Of a stretch of 34,717 nt of DNA, positions 25,546 to 34,361 are shown one piece after another. The translations under genes and the position numbers were made by a program. The stretch covers positions 1-34,717 of the forward strand of contig NZ_JAAXYC010000056.1 in the NCBI RefSeq assembly GCF_018619185.1. The letters run 5' to 3'. The DNA comes from Streptomyces sp. McG3 (lineage in GTDB: Bacteria > Actinomycetota > Actinomycetes > Streptomycetales > Streptomycetaceae). Each line of letters starts with the position of its first letter. Positions within the stretch are counted from its first letter, which is position 1. Under the pieces are notes generated by a model. The model ran no database searches, was not told the origin of the DNA, and saw nothing but the letters and a program-made list of their open reading frames with translations.

Positions 25546-26991
25546 ATGGACATCATCGCGACGACCCACCAGGGCAAGGTGCGGGGCCGCGTCGAGAAGG
25601 GAATCGCCTCCTACCGGGGCATCCCGTACGCCGCCGCGCCCTTCGGGGTCCACCGGTTCCGCGCCCCGGCGCCCGTCGAGCCCTGGGAGGGGATACGCGA
25701 CGCGCTGGAGTTCGGGCCGACCGCACCGCAGCGCCCCTACCGGCCGCCCCTGGACCAGCTGATTCCCGACGTGGACATCCCCGGGGACGAGTGCCTCAAC
25801 CTCAACGTCTGGGCTCCCCGGACCGCCGGCGAACCGCTGCCCGTGCTGGTGTGGATCCACGGAGGGTCCCTGCGGAACGGCTCCGCCGCGATGCCCCTGT
25901 ACGACGGCCGGGCCTTCGCGCGCGACGGTGTGGTCCTGGTCTCGATCAACTACCGGCTCGGGGTGGAGGGGTTCGGCGTCTTCCCCGACGCACCCGACAA
26001 CCGGGGCCTGCTGGACCAGATCGCCGCCCTGACCTGGGTGCGGGACAACATCGCGGGATTCGGCGGGGACCCCGGGTGCGTCACGGTGTGCGGGGAGTCC
26101 GCCGGAGCCATCAGCGTCGCCGCCCTGCTGACCAGCCCGCGCGCGGCCGGGCTGTTCCACCGGGCGATCCTGCAGAGCGGGCCGCCGCACACCGTGACGC
26201 GCGAGAAGGGCGCCGGGACCGTGCGGGCGATGGCGAAGACGCTGCGGGTGCCCGCCACGGCCGAGGAGTTCGCCCGGGTGGACCGCGAACGGCTGCTGGA
26301 CGTCCAGGACGGGTTGACCGGCAGGGCCGACCCGGTCAGCGGCGGACCGGGCTTCCACATCGTGGTCGACGACGACGTGGTGCCGGCCGATCCTCCGCCG
26401 CCCTCGGTCGACCTGCTGCTGGGCTGCAACCGGGAGGAGTACCGGCTGTGGTTCGTGCCGAGCGGGGCGCTGGACCGCGTCAACCGGCTCACGCTGCGGC
26501 TGGCCCTGCTGAAGTTCAGGATCCCCGGCAGGGTGGCACGGCTGTACCGGGCGGGCCGGCCGGACGCGAAGCCGGGGGTGATCCTCGGGGAGATGGCCAC
26601 CGACCTGCTGCTGCGAGGGCCGCTCAACCGGCTCGCCGACTCCCGGCCCGGCGACTCCCGGCCCGGCGACGCACGGCCCGGCGACGCACGGCCCGTCCGG
26701 ACGTATTTCTACGAGTTCGCCTGGCGCTCGCCGGTCCTGGGGCTGGGCGCCTGTCACGCACTGGAGATCGGTTTCGTCTTCGACAACCTCCGTCACGGTG
26801 AGGCGCTGTCCGGTCCCGACGCCCCCCAGCCGCTGGCCGACGTCATGCACCGGGCCTGGGTCGACTTCGCCACCTCGGGCGACCCCGGCTGGACCGCCTG
26901 GGACGCCCGCCGGCCGGTCCGGGTCTTCGGCCATCCCGGCACGTCCACGGTCCTCGCGCCGCGGCAGGAGGAGCTGCGGGCCTGGCTGTAG
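25546..26991 (+). CDS. Carboxylesterase, type B family
   Basis: A cytoplasmic serine esterase of 481 residues hydrolysing carboxylic esters. Hallmarks: YRGIPYAAAP, EDCLxLNV-like DECLNLNVWAP (81-91), the oxyanion hole WIHGGS (103-108), the nucleophile S185 in GESAGA, an acid at E297/E298 (CNREEY) and the base H404 in ACHALEIGFVF. ATG 25546 has GAAAGGA upstream. A run of four near-identical five-residue units (residues 365-384) interrupts the domain before the catalytic His segment. Convergent with a PucR-type gene whose product may regulate the cluster. Confidence 0.92.
   Translation: MDIIATTHQGKVRGRVEKGIASYRGIPYAAAPFGVHRFRAPAPVEPWEGIRDALEFGPTAPQRPYRPPLDQLIPDVDIPGDECLNLNVWAPRTAGEPLPVLVWIHGGSLRNGSAAMPLYDGRAFARDGVVLVSINYRLGVEGFGVFPDAPDNRGLLDQIAALTWVRDNIAGFGGDPGCVTVCGESAGAISVAALLTSPRAAGLFHRAILQSGPPHTVTREKGAGTVRAMAKTLRVPATAEEFARVDRERLLDVQDGLTGRADPVSGGPGFHIVVDDDVVPADPPPPSVDLLLGCNREEYRLWFVPSGALDRVNRLTLRLALLKFRIPGRVARLYRAGRPDAKPGVILGEMATDLLLRGPLNRLADSRPGDSRPGDARPGDARPVRTYFYEFAWRSPVLGLGACHALEIGFVFDNLRHGEALSGPDAPQPLADVMHRAWVDFATSGDPGWTAWDARRPVRVFGHPGTSTVLAPRQEELRAWL
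26638..26697 (+). repeat. Four 15-bp tandem repeats inside the carboxylesterase gene
   Basis: Units GACTCCCGGCCCGGC x2, then GACGCACGGCCCGGC and GACGCACGGCCCGTC, encode DSRPG, DSRPG, DARPG, DARPV. The repeat keeps the frame and adds a flexible charged loop. The pairwise pattern (two of each type) suggests stepwise duplication. Confidence 0.95.
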
Positions 26992-27002
26992 CGCCTTCCC
27001 CC

Positions 27003-27028
27003 GACCCCGCGAGGCTGCGGCCGGGGTC
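27003..27028. terminator. Hairpin between convergent esterase and PucR genes
   Basis: GACCCCG (27003-27009) pairs with CGGGGTC (27022-27028). It fills the 35-base gap between the two stop codons and touches the PucR stop, so it could serve both directions. Confidence 0.5.
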
Positions 27029-28139
27029 AGGCGAGGTCCCTGGCCACGAGCGCCGCCTGCAGCAGCCGCGCGTCGGCGGGCACGGCCGGGTCCAGCCCGG
27101 TCAGCGTGGTCACCCGGTGCAACCGGTAGTCCAGCGTGTTGCGGTGGACGCACAGCTCCGAGGCGCTCCGGCTGCGGTTGTGTCCGTGGTCGACGAACAC
27201 CCGCAGAGTCTCCAGCAGGTACGGATGCTGCTCCAGCGGGTCGAGCTTGGCCGCCAGGCGCGGCAGTGCGGCACCCGGGCGGGCGAGCTGGTACTCCAGG
27301 AGTACGTCGTCGAGCCGGTACGGCCCGGGCGGGCGGCCCAGTCGCTGGACGAGTTCGCGCACGCGGCCCGCCTCCTGGGCCGCCGCGGGAACGGCGGCCG
27401 GTCCGGCGGCCGGGGCCGCGGCGGCGAACACCCTGTGCCCGATGTCCTTCCCGAGCGCGTCATGCAGGCCGGACAGGTCGCAGCCGCCCGGCAGCAGGGC
27501 GATCCCGGCGACATGGTCCATCAGCACCGGGACGCCCGCGTGGGCCTCCAGCGACGACTGCACCAGCCGGGACGGCGGATTCGGCTCGAAGGCCAGGGCG
27601 ACCACCTCGTGGGGGCCGGCCACCGAGATCCCCGCCGCCTCCGCCAGCTCCTCGTACGGCCGACCGGCCAGGAGCGCGGTCAGCAGCGCGCGGCGTACCC
27701 GCTTGTCCTCGCTGCGGATGTCCTCCTGGGCGTTGCGGTGAGCGAGCACGACGGCGGGCATCGCCGCGTGCAGGCAGGCCAGCAGCTTGGCTCCGGCGCC
27801 GGTCAGCTCCTCGGGCTCCGCCGTCTCGGACAGCACCTGCCACCACACCTCGGCGCCGACGAGGTAGGCGGCGATCACCGCCTCCAGGGGCACGCGCTCC
27901 TCGGCCCGGCGCGCCGACCACTCGATGAGCCGGGTCAGGTCGCCCGGGCCCATCACGCCGTCCTGGCGCAGGGCGCGCAGCAGCAGTTCGTGCACGGCGG
28001 TGATCGACCGGGTGACCTCGCCCTCCAGCGTGCGGCGCGGCAACTCCCCGTAGAAGGGGACCTCCGCCGCGCAGCGAGCGACCACGACAGCGGTGAAGTC
28101 ACCACCGCGAGCAGCCATCCGTGCGTGTAGGCCGGGCAT
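27027..28139 (-). CDS. PucR/CdaR-type transcriptional regulator
   Basis: About 370 residues from ATG 28139. A TTG at 28175 and ATG 28118 are other in-frame starts, and none has a good ribosome-binding site. An N-terminal helical sensor part (VTRSITAVHELLLRALRQ, VPLEAVIAAYLVGAEVW) resembles the regulator at 21510-22748, followed by a middle GGDEF-like region and the C-terminal PucR helix-turn-helix (LCVHRNTLDYRLHRVTTLTG). It is convergent with the carboxylesterase and divergent from the aldo/keto reductase, which is its most likely direct target. Confidence 0.87.
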   Translation of the reverse strand: MPGLHARMAARGGDFTAVVVARCAAEVPFYGELPRRTLEGEVTRSITAVHELLLRALRQDGVMGPGDLTRLIEWSARRAEERVPLEAVIAAYLVGAEVWWQVLSETAEPEELTGAGAKLLACLHAAMPAVVLAHRNAQEDIRSEDKRVRRALLTALLAGRPYEELAEAAGISVAGPHEVVALAFEPNPPSRLVQSSLEAHAGVPVLMDHVAGIALLPGGCDLSGLHDALGKDIGHRVFAAAAPAAGPAAVPAAAQEAGRVRELVQRLGRPPGPYRLDDVLLEYQLARPGAALPRLAAKLDPLEQHPYLLETLRVFVDHGHNRSRSASELCVHRNTLDYRLHRVTTLTGLDPAVPADARLLQAALVARDLA

Positions 28140-28335
28140 CGGCGTATCGTCACATCGCCCAAACGCTTCCGTCAATCACTCACCGAACTCCCCCGACAGG
28201 GACCTGCGTCGTGGATCGGGCGGGCGTGACCGTCCGGGTCGGGGACCGCGCTCTCGCGCCGTCTCCGGAAGATCCGCCCGTGGACCGCGGCGGACGGGAG
28301 GGCGGAACGGCTCGTCCAGGAAAGGGTTCGGGGAG

Positions 28336-29328
28336 TTGGAGAGCAGGACTATCGGGGCGGCGGGGCTTGCCGTGGGTGCGGTCGGTCTCGGCTGTATGCC
28401 GATGAGCTGGGGTTACAGCGCGTCGCAGCAGCTCGGGGACCGTTCGGTGCGGACGGTGCACGCGGCGCTGGACGCGGGCGTCCGGCTGCTCGACACCGCG
28501 GACATGTACGGCCCGTTCACCAACGAGCTGCTGGTGGGACGGGCGCTGAAGGGGCGCCGTCGGGAGGCGTTCGTCTCCACCAAGTGCGGGCTGCTGGTGG
28601 GCGATCAGCACATCGTCGCCAACGGCCGGCCGGGGTATGTCCGGCGGGCCTGCGACGCCTCGCTGCGGCGGCTCCAGACCGATGTGATCGACCTGTACCA
28701 GCTGCACCGGGCCGACCCCGAGGTGCCGGTGGAGGAGACCTGGGGTGCGATGGCGGAGCTGGTGACCGCGGGCAAGGTGCGCTCGCTCGGGCTGTGCGCG
28801 GTGGGGGCGCGGGCCCCGCGCCGGTCGGGTGCGGGACCGCATGAGGGAACGATCCGGCAGTTGGAGCGGATCCAGCAGGTCTTCCCGGTGAGCGCCGTCG
28901 AGGCGGAGCTGTCGGTGTGGTCGCGCGAGGCGCTGGCGGAGCTGCTGCCGTGGTGTGTGGCGCGCGGGGTCGGGCTGCTGGCCGCGATGCCGCTGGGCAG
29001 CGGCTATCTGACCGGGACCCTGAAGCCGGGCCAGGGGTTCGAGCCGGAGGACCTGCGGGCCAGGCATCCGCGGTTCACGGCGGAGGTGATGGCGGCGAAC
29101 CAGCCGGTGGTGGCCGGTCTGCGGCGGATCGCGGAGCGGCGCGGGGCGACCGTGGCCCAGGTGGCGCTGGCGTGGGTGCTGCGCCAGGGGCCGCATGTGG
29201 TGCCGGTGCCGGGGGCGAAGCGGGAGCAGTGGGCGGTGGAGAACGCCGGGGCGGCGCGGGTGGTCCTGGACGACCGGGACCTGGCGGAGATCGACGGCCT
29301 GCCCGCCGCCCGCGAGTCGTGGGACTGA
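28336..29328 (+). CDS. Aldo/keto reductase
   Basis: NADPH-dependent carbonyl reductase or alcohol dehydrogenase of 330 residues. The catalytic tetrad is visible: D53 and Y58 in LLDTADMYGP, K83 in VSTKCG, H124 in LYQLHR. The cofactor end has PVPGAKREQ. The start is assigned to TTG 28336 because protein-like sequence begins there (ESRTIGAAGLAVGAVGLGC) and AGGAAAGGG lies about 9 bases upstream; the frame runs open to 28093 without coding character. The last codons (ESWD, stop) are tandemly repeated past the stop. Confidence 0.9.
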   Translation: MESRTIGAAGLAVGAVGLGCMPMSWGYSASQQLGDRSVRTVHAALDAGVRLLDTADMYGPFTNELLVGRALKGRRREAFVSTKCGLLVGDQHIVANGRPGYVRRACDASLRRLQTDVIDLYQLHRADPEVPVEETWGAMAELVTAGKVRSLGLCAVGARAPRRSGAGPHEGTIRQLERIQQVFPVSAVEAELSVWSREALAELLPWCVARGVGLLAAMPLGSGYLTGTLKPGQGFEPEDLRARHPRFTAEVMAANQPVVAGLRRIAERRGATVAQVALAWVLRQGPHVVPVPGAKREQWAVENAGAARVVLDDRDLAEIDGLPAARESWD

Positions 29329-29373
29329 GTGTCGCGGGACCGAGTATCGCCGGACTGAGTGTCGCGGGAGCGG
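29314..29373 (+). repeat. Four 15-bp tandem units spanning the aldo/keto reductase stop codon
   Basis: Unit 1 is the last five codons (GAGTCGTGGGACTGA). Units 2-4 follow with no gap: GTGTCGCGGGACCGA, GTATCGCCGGACTGA, GTGTCGCGGGAGCGG. The period is exactly 15, so the second TGA (in unit 3) is in frame with the first. Units 2 and 3 together give an 18-base exact repeat (29322-29339, 29352-29369). Confidence 0.9.
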
Positions 29374-29450
29374 GAGCGGGCCTCTCGCGGTTGAGCGCGG
29401 CCGGCCGAGCGGCGGGAGAATGGGCGCATCGGGAACTCCTGGGCCGGCCG

Positions 29451-29476
29451 AGGTGTAGGAACAAGGTGTAGGAGCA
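29451..29476 (+). repeat. 13-bp direct repeat upstream of the lipoprotein gene
   Basis: AGGTGTAGGAACA (29451-29463) recurs with one change at 29464-29476, 34 bases before the lipoprotein start. It may be a regulator-binding repeat or a slippage product. The rest of the 181-base gap after the aldo/keto reductase holds two GGCCGGCCGAG copies and no clear promoter. Confidence 0.5.
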
Positions 29477-29509
29477 GGTAGTCGGGCAACCGTCGAAAGG
29501 ATCGGTTCC

Positions 29510-30721
29510 GTGCGTGGTGCTCTGTTCGGACCTGTGCAGTCCCCGGCGATGCGCAGGGGGGTGGTGGCCGTGCTGGCGTCGGCCGCGCTGCTGCTGACCG
29601 CGGGGTGTTCCGGCGACGGGGACGGGGGTTCGTCCGGGCAGCCCGCCGGTTCCCCGAGTGCCTCGGGGGACTCCGCTCCCCCGGCCTCCCCGAGCCGCTC
29701 GGCCGATCTGCCGCCGGCGAAAGGCTCGGCGAAGGTGGTCTCGACGCTGACCGAGGGCCTGAAGTCGCCCTGGGGCCTGGCCGCGCTGCCGGGCGGTGAC
29801 CTGCTGGTGTCCTCGCGCGACGAGGGCACGGTCCACCGGATCGACGGCGAGAGCGGGAAGCAGACGCTGCTGGGCTCGGTGCCCGGGGTGTCCCCGGCGG
29901 GCGAGGGCGGCCTGCTCGGGCTCGCCGTCTCCTCCACGTTCGGCGCGGACCAGTTGGTGTACGCCTTCTTCACCACCACGTCCGACAACCGGATCGTCCG
30001 CATGAGTTACGACGAGAAGCGCCCGGCGGGACAGCAGCTGGGGGCGCCGGACACCATCCTGCGGGGCATCCCCAAGGGCCGCATCCACAACGGGGGCCGG
30101 ATCGCCTTCGGCCCGGACAAGATGCTGTACGCGGGCACCGGAGAGACCGGGGACACCGGGCTGGCCCAGGACAAGGAGTCGCTGGCGGGGAAGATCCTGC
30201 GGATGACCCCCGACGGGGAGCCGGTGCACGGCAATCCGGAGGCGGACTCGGTGGTGTATTCGTACGGGCACCGCAATGTGCAGGGGCTCGCCTGGGACAA
30301 GGAGAAGCGGCTGTGGGCCGCCGAGTTCGGCCAGAACACCTGGGACGAGCTGAATCTGATCGAGCCCGGCGGGAACTACGGCTGGTCCGAGGTCGAGGGC
30401 CGGGAGGGCGAGGACGGGTTCATCGACCCGGTGGCGCAGTGGAAGACCTCCGAGGCCTCCCCCAGCGGGATCGCGTACGCGGAGGGCTCGATCTGGATGG
30501 CCGGGCTGCGCGGCGAGCGGCTCTGGCGCATTCCGCTGTCCGGCGAGAAGGCGGAGGAACCTTATGCCGACCCCCAGTCGTTCCTGGACGAGAAGCACGG
30601 CCGCCTGCGCACTGTGGTGAGTGCGGGGAGCGACCGCCTGTGGCTGGTCACCAGCAACACGGACGGACGGGGTACGCAGAAGCCCGGGGACGACCGGATC
30701 CTCCAGGTGGAAGTGGGCTAG
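29510..30721 (+). CDS. Lipoprotein of the glucose/sorbosone dehydrogenase (PQQ-type) family
   Basis: A 403-residue extracytoplasmic lipoprotein. The signal sequence ends in the lipobox LLTAGC, followed by a Gly/Ser/Pro-rich tether to about residue 70. The rest forms a six-bladed propeller of the soluble aldose sugar dehydrogenase type: SPWGLAALPGGDLLVSSRD, GEGGLLGLAVS, IHNGGRIAFGPDKMLYAGTGE, YSYGHRNVQGLAWD and DELNLIEPGGNYGW. Family members oxidise sugars with PQQ, but many actinobacterial homologues have no proven cofactor. GTG 29510 has AAAGGA 9 bases upstream. Followed by a small gene, probably in the same transcript. Confidence 0.9.
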   Translation: MRGALFGPVQSPAMRRGVVAVLASAALLLTAGCSGDGDGGSSGQPAGSPSASGDSAPPASPSRSADLPPAKGSAKVVSTLTEGLKSPWGLAALPGGDLLVSSRDEGTVHRIDGESGKQTLLGSVPGVSPAGEGGLLGLAVSSTFGADQLVYAFFTTTSDNRIVRMSYDEKRPAGQQLGAPDTILRGIPKGRIHNGGRIAFGPDKMLYAGTGETGDTGLAQDKESLAGKILRMTPDGEPVHGNPEADSVVYSYGHRNVQGLAWDKEKRLWAAEFGQNTWDELNLIEPGGNYGWSEVEGREGEDGFIDPVAQWKTSEASPSGIAYAEGSIWMAGLRGERLWRIPLSGEKAEEPYADPQSFLDEKHGRLRTVVSAGSDRLWLVTSNTDGRGTQKPGDDRILQVEVG

Positions 30722-30759
30722 CCGTTCGCCCGCGCGGCATGTCGGAGGGAGCACGGCCG

Positions 30760-31080
30760 GTGTTCAATTTCTTCGAGGAACTCTTCGCCCCGGGGCGCAA
30801 GCACGTCTCCGACGAGCAGAAGCGGCTGGAGCTGAGCCGGGTGGACCTCGGCATCGGCGATCCGGACCGGGGGCCGATAGACCTGACCTCGGGCAAGGTG
30901 ACCGTCCGTGCTCCGGCCCCGGAACCCGCTCCCGGCATGGCCCCGGACGGTGCCGCCGGGTCGCGGAACGGCCGCGTGCTTCCGGACGCGCCCGAGCAGG
31001 ACGCCGTCCTGGACCGGCCGAGACCCGGGAAGCCGGTGAGCGGGCCCGAGCGGCGCGCGGACCCGGAGCCCGGGGCTTAG
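30760..31080 (+). CDS. Small DUF6191-like protein
   Basis: A 106-residue hydrophilic protein starting FNFFEELFAPGRKHVSDEQKR, then DRGPIDLTSGKVTV, a pattern I recall from small conserved Streptomyces proteins of unknown function (DUF6191). The C-terminal half is Pro/Ala-rich and looks disordered. GTG 30760 is preferred because the family begins at this point; ATG 30739 is in frame. It lies 38 bases after the lipoprotein gene and is convergent with the LAL regulator. Confidence 0.7.
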   Translation: MFNFFEELFAPGRKHVSDEQKRLELSRVDLGIGDPDRGPIDLTSGKVTVRAPAPEPAPGMAPDGAAGSRNGRVLPDAPEQDAVLDRPRPGKPVSGPERRADPEPGA

Positions 31081-31084
31081 GGAC

Positions 31085-31134
31085 TACGCGGCCGGGTAGA
31101 GCCGGAGGCGCAGGGCTTACGCGGCCGGGTAGAG
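31085..31134 (-). repeat. Tandem duplication of the LAL regulator's last codons
   Basis: The 17 bases at 31118-31134 (codons LYPAA and stop TAA) recur exactly at 31085-31101, a 33-base period. The copy is in frame: after TAA the minus strand reads ALRLRLYPAA and then TAG. It also fills the gap to the convergent DUF6191-like gene. Confidence 0.9.
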
Positions 31135-34100
31135 GCGGAGGCGGTGGGCGAGGGCGGCCGCCTCGCCGCGGCTGGAGACGCCGAGCTTGGCCAGGATGTT
31201 GGAGACGTGCACGCTCGCGGTCTTCGGCGAGATGAACAGCTCCTCGGCGATCCTGCGGTTGGTGTGCCCGGCCGCGACCAGCCGGTGCACGTCCTGCTCA
31301 CGCGGGGTCAGCCCGAAGGACGCCACGGCGGCGATGGCGGGGTCCTGTCCGTCGGCCGCCGCGTGCTCGGGGCTCTCTCCGGCGGGTACGGCGGTGAGGA
31401 CGGCCGGGTGGATCCCGGCGTCGGGGCCGGGGGCCGTGCCGGAGCCGTCCAGGGTGATGCGGGCGCGGGCCGCCAGCTGTTCGACGGCCTCGGCGAGCGG
31501 GCGGGCGCCGAGCCGGTGCGCGGCCTCCTGGGCACGGTGCAGCAGGGCCGTGGCGGTGGACCGGTCGCCGGGGGCGATGAGCAGGGACTCGGCCCACCGG
31601 CGGTGGATCTGGGCCAGTTCGTAGGGGCGGCTCAGCGGACCGAAGGCATCGGCGGCGCGCGCCCAGTGTCCGGGGGTGTCCGTGCCGTCCGCGCGGGCCA
31701 GCTCCGCGTCGATGAAGACGCCGTGGGCCGCCCACACCGGGACGAGCATCGGGAGGTTCTTCGCGCACCGGCGGATCAGCGCGAGCAGCTCCGGGCGGTC
31801 CGGTTCGGCGGCGGGCAGCCCGCGGGCGTCCGCCTCGATCATGGCGGCGGTCTGGAGGAGCGGCAGGGCGTAGCGCTGGGTGCCGGGCGGGAAGCCGTGC
31901 CGGGCCAGCTCCTCGAACGCCGCCCGCGCCTCGGGAAGCCTGCCCTGGGCGGCGGCCAGGAGCATGGTGTGCCGGACGGGGGTGATCAGGTGCTGGGGCT
32001 GCGGATCGTGCTGGCCGAAGTGCTTGCGGGTCAGGGCGAGCAGCTCCTCGGCCTCGGCGAAGTCTCCTCGGGCGGCCGCCAGTTCGGTGCGGCGGAGGGT
32101 GGCGAGGCCCTTCGCCCTGGGGCCCAGCGCCAGCCGGGCGGCGGACGCGGCGGCGGCCTCGCTCTGGGTCCAGTGCCCGAGGGAGAACAGGGACTGCGCC
32201 TGGTTGGCGTACACCCAGGCCCCGGAGTCGGCCAGGCCGTGGCTGTGGCAGATCTCGATGCCGTGGTCGGCGGCGGCGACGGCCTCCAGCGAGCGGCCCA
32301 TCGCTTCGAGCGAGGAGGGCAGGTTGACGCTGACCCGGCCCAGCAGGTTCATCAGGTGCAGCTTCTCGGCACGGTCGCGGACCGCGTACATCTCGGCGAG
32401 GCCGTCCTCGACGCCGCCCGCGTCCGCGGTGAGCCAGCCCCGGGTGAGGCGGGCGTGCAGCTCGATGTACTCGTCGCCGACGAGCCGGGCGTACGCCACC
32501 GCGCGGTCGCTGTCGGCGAGCGCCTGCGGGCCCGGCTGGTGCAGCGCCCGCCAACTGGCCACGTTGGTCAGCACGTCGGCCTGCACCGGGGACGGCGGCA
32601 GCCCGCGCACCAGTTCCTGCGCGGTGGCCAGCTCCTCCCAGCCGTCCCCCTTGTCGAGCCCCTGCATCAGCCGGCTGCGCTGTACCCAGAACCAGGCCTC
32701 GCGCAGCGGGTCGGCCTCGGACGCCAGGACCCGCATCGCCTTCTTGGAGATGGCCAGGGCGCGTTTGCGGTCGCCGCCGAAGTGGGCGGCGACGGTGGCC
32801 TCGGCCATCACGTCCAGGTAGCGCAGCGGGGTGTTCTCCGGGTCGCGGCCGGAGGCCGGGTAGACCTCCGCGTAGTCGAAGGGGCGCAGGGTGGCGAGCA
32901 CCGCGTCGGGGACGTCGTCCCAGAGCTCCATCGCCCGCTCCAGCAGCCTCAGTTGCTCGGAGTAGGCGTAACGGCGGCGGGCCTCGACGGCGGCCCGGAG
33001 CACGGCCGGCAGCGCCTTTGCGGCGTCGTGGGCGGCGTACCAGTAGCTGGCGAGGCGGGTGGCGCGTTCGTCGTCCCGGACGAGGGAGGGGTCGGCCTCC
33101 AGGGCTTCGGCGTACCGGCGGTTGACGCGGGTGCGTTCACCGGGCAGCAGGTCGTCGCTGACGGCCTCGCGGACCAGGGAGTGCCGGAAGCGGTAGCCGT
33201 CGTTGTCGGGCGCGGGTCGCAGCAGGTTGGCGCCGACGGCGGCGCGCAGGGCCTCGTCGAGGTCGACCTCGGCGAGTCCGGCGACGGTGGCCAGCAGTTC
33301 GTGTTCGACGAAGGAGCCGCCCTCGGCGACCAGCCTGGCGATCCGCTGGGCGTGCTCGGGGAGCGCCTCCACGCGGACGAGCAGGAGGTCGCGGAGCGAT
33401 TCGGTCAGGCCGGAGCTGTCGCCGCAGCACTCCAGGGAGCGGGCCAGCTCCTCGACGAAGAAGGCGTTGCCGTCGGAGCGGTCGAAGATCTCGTCGACGA
33501 GTGCGGCCGCGGGGGTCTCGGCGAGGATGCCGGCGAGCTGGCGGCCGACCTCGTCGTGGCTGAACCGGTCGAGTTCGACGCGGGTGACGGTGCGCAGCCG
33601 GTCCAGCTCGGCGAGGAGCGGGCGCAGGGGGTGGCGGCGGTGGATGTCGTCGGCGCGGTAGGTGCCGACGACCATGAGGCGGCCGCTGCCGAGGGTGCGG
33701 AAGAGGTAGGCGAGCAGGTGCCGGGTGGAGGCGTCGGCCCAGTGCAGGTCCTCCAGGACGAGGACGACCACGCGTTCGGCGGAGATCCGCTCCAGCAGCC
33801 GCACCGTGAGTTCGAAGAGGCGGGCGATGCTGTGCTCGTCGATGGCGTCCCGGTGGGCCTCGCCCAGTTCGGGCAGGAGCCGGGCCAGCTCGCCCTCCTG
33901 GCCGGCGCAGGCGGCGGCCATCTCGTCGGGCAGGGCCCGGCGCAGGGCACGCAGGGCGGTGGGGAAGGGGGCGAACGGCAGTCCGTCGGCCCCGATCTCG
34001 ACGCAGGATCCGACGGCGACGACGGCGTCGCGCCGTTCGGCCGCCGCGACGAACTGCTCGACCAGGCGGGTCTTGCCGACGCCGGCCTCGCCGCCGATCA

Positions 34101-34359
34101 GCAGTGCCTGCGGATCGCCGGACGAGGCCCGCGCGAGCGCCTCGGTGAGCGCGGCGAACTCCTTGGCGCGCCCGATGAACACGGGGCTGACTGACCTGGT
34201 CTCCACGTCGCCGAGCATCGCATACGCGTACGAGGCGGCGGGAGGCTTTTCGCGGACGGTGATCATGCTCTCGGCGCGGTCCGGGCCCGCCGCGCCCGGT
34301 CCGGAGGGGGCGGCGGCGGGACCGGCGACCGCTGCGGAGGTGCTCCCGGTCCCGGACAC
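31117..34359 (-). CDS. LAL-type LuxR-family transcriptional regulator with AAA/NTPase domain
   Basis: A 1080-residue regulator. The N-terminal NTPase domain has Walker A GGEAGVGKTRL (about residue 88) and Walker B VVLVLEDLHWAD; a long helical TPR-like middle section follows; the C-terminus is a LuxR helix-turn-helix (LTPREQDVHRLVAAGHTNRRI, then FISPKTASVHVSNIL). This is the large ATP-binding LuxR (LAL) layout common in Streptomyces for pathway control; the target is not indicated by neighbours. GTG 34359 begins 2 bases after the stop of the small upstream gene, so translation is probably coupled. The true start might be further in, since the first 45 residues are Ala/Gly-rich and poorly conserved-looking. 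Confidence 0.93.
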   Translation of the reverse strand: MSGTGSTSAAVAGPAAAPSGPGAAGPDRAESMITVREKPPAASYAYAMLGDVETRSVSPVFIGRAKEFAALTEALARASSGDPQALLIGGEAGVGKTRLVEQFVAAAERRDAVVAVGSCVEIGADGLPFAPFPTALRALRRALPDEMAAACAGQEGELARLLPELGEAHRDAIDEHSIARLFELTVRLLERISAERVVVLVLEDLHWADASTRHLLAYLFRTLGSGRLMVVGTYRADDIHRRHPLRPLLAELDRLRTVTRVELDRFSHDEVGRQLAGILAETPAAALVDEIFDRSDGNAFFVEELARSLECCGDSSGLTESLRDLLLVRVEALPEHAQRIARLVAEGGSFVEHELLATVAGLAEVDLDEALRAAVGANLLRPAPDNDGYRFRHSLVREAVSDDLLPGERTRVNRRYAEALEADPSLVRDDERATRLASYWYAAHDAAKALPAVLRAAVEARRRYAYSEQLRLLERAMELWDDVPDAVLATLRPFDYAEVYPASGRDPENTPLRYLDVMAEATVAAHFGGDRKRALAISKKAMRVLASEADPLREAWFWVQRSRLMQGLDKGDGWEELATAQELVRGLPPSPVQADVLTNVASWRALHQPGPQALADSDRAVAYARLVGDEYIELHARLTRGWLTADAGGVEDGLAEMYAVRDRAEKLHLMNLLGRVSVNLPSSLEAMGRSLEAVAAADHGIEICHSHGLADSGAWVYANQAQSLFSLGHWTQSEAAAASAARLALGPRAKGLATLRRTELAAARGDFAEAEELLALTRKHFGQHDPQPQHLITPVRHTMLLAAAQGRLPEARAAFEELARHGFPPGTQRYALPLLQTAAMIEADARGLPAAEPDRPELLALIRRCAKNLPMLVPVWAAHGVFIDAELARADGTDTPGHWARAADAFGPLSRPYELAQIHRRWAESLLIAPGDRSTATALLHRAQEAAHRLGARPLAEAVEQLAARARITLDGSGTAPGPDAGIHPAVLTAVPAGESPEHAAADGQDPAIAAVASFGLTPREQDVHRLVAAGHTNRRIAEELFISPKTASVHVSNILAKLGVSSRGEAAALAHRLRLYPAA

Positions 34360-34361
34360 CG

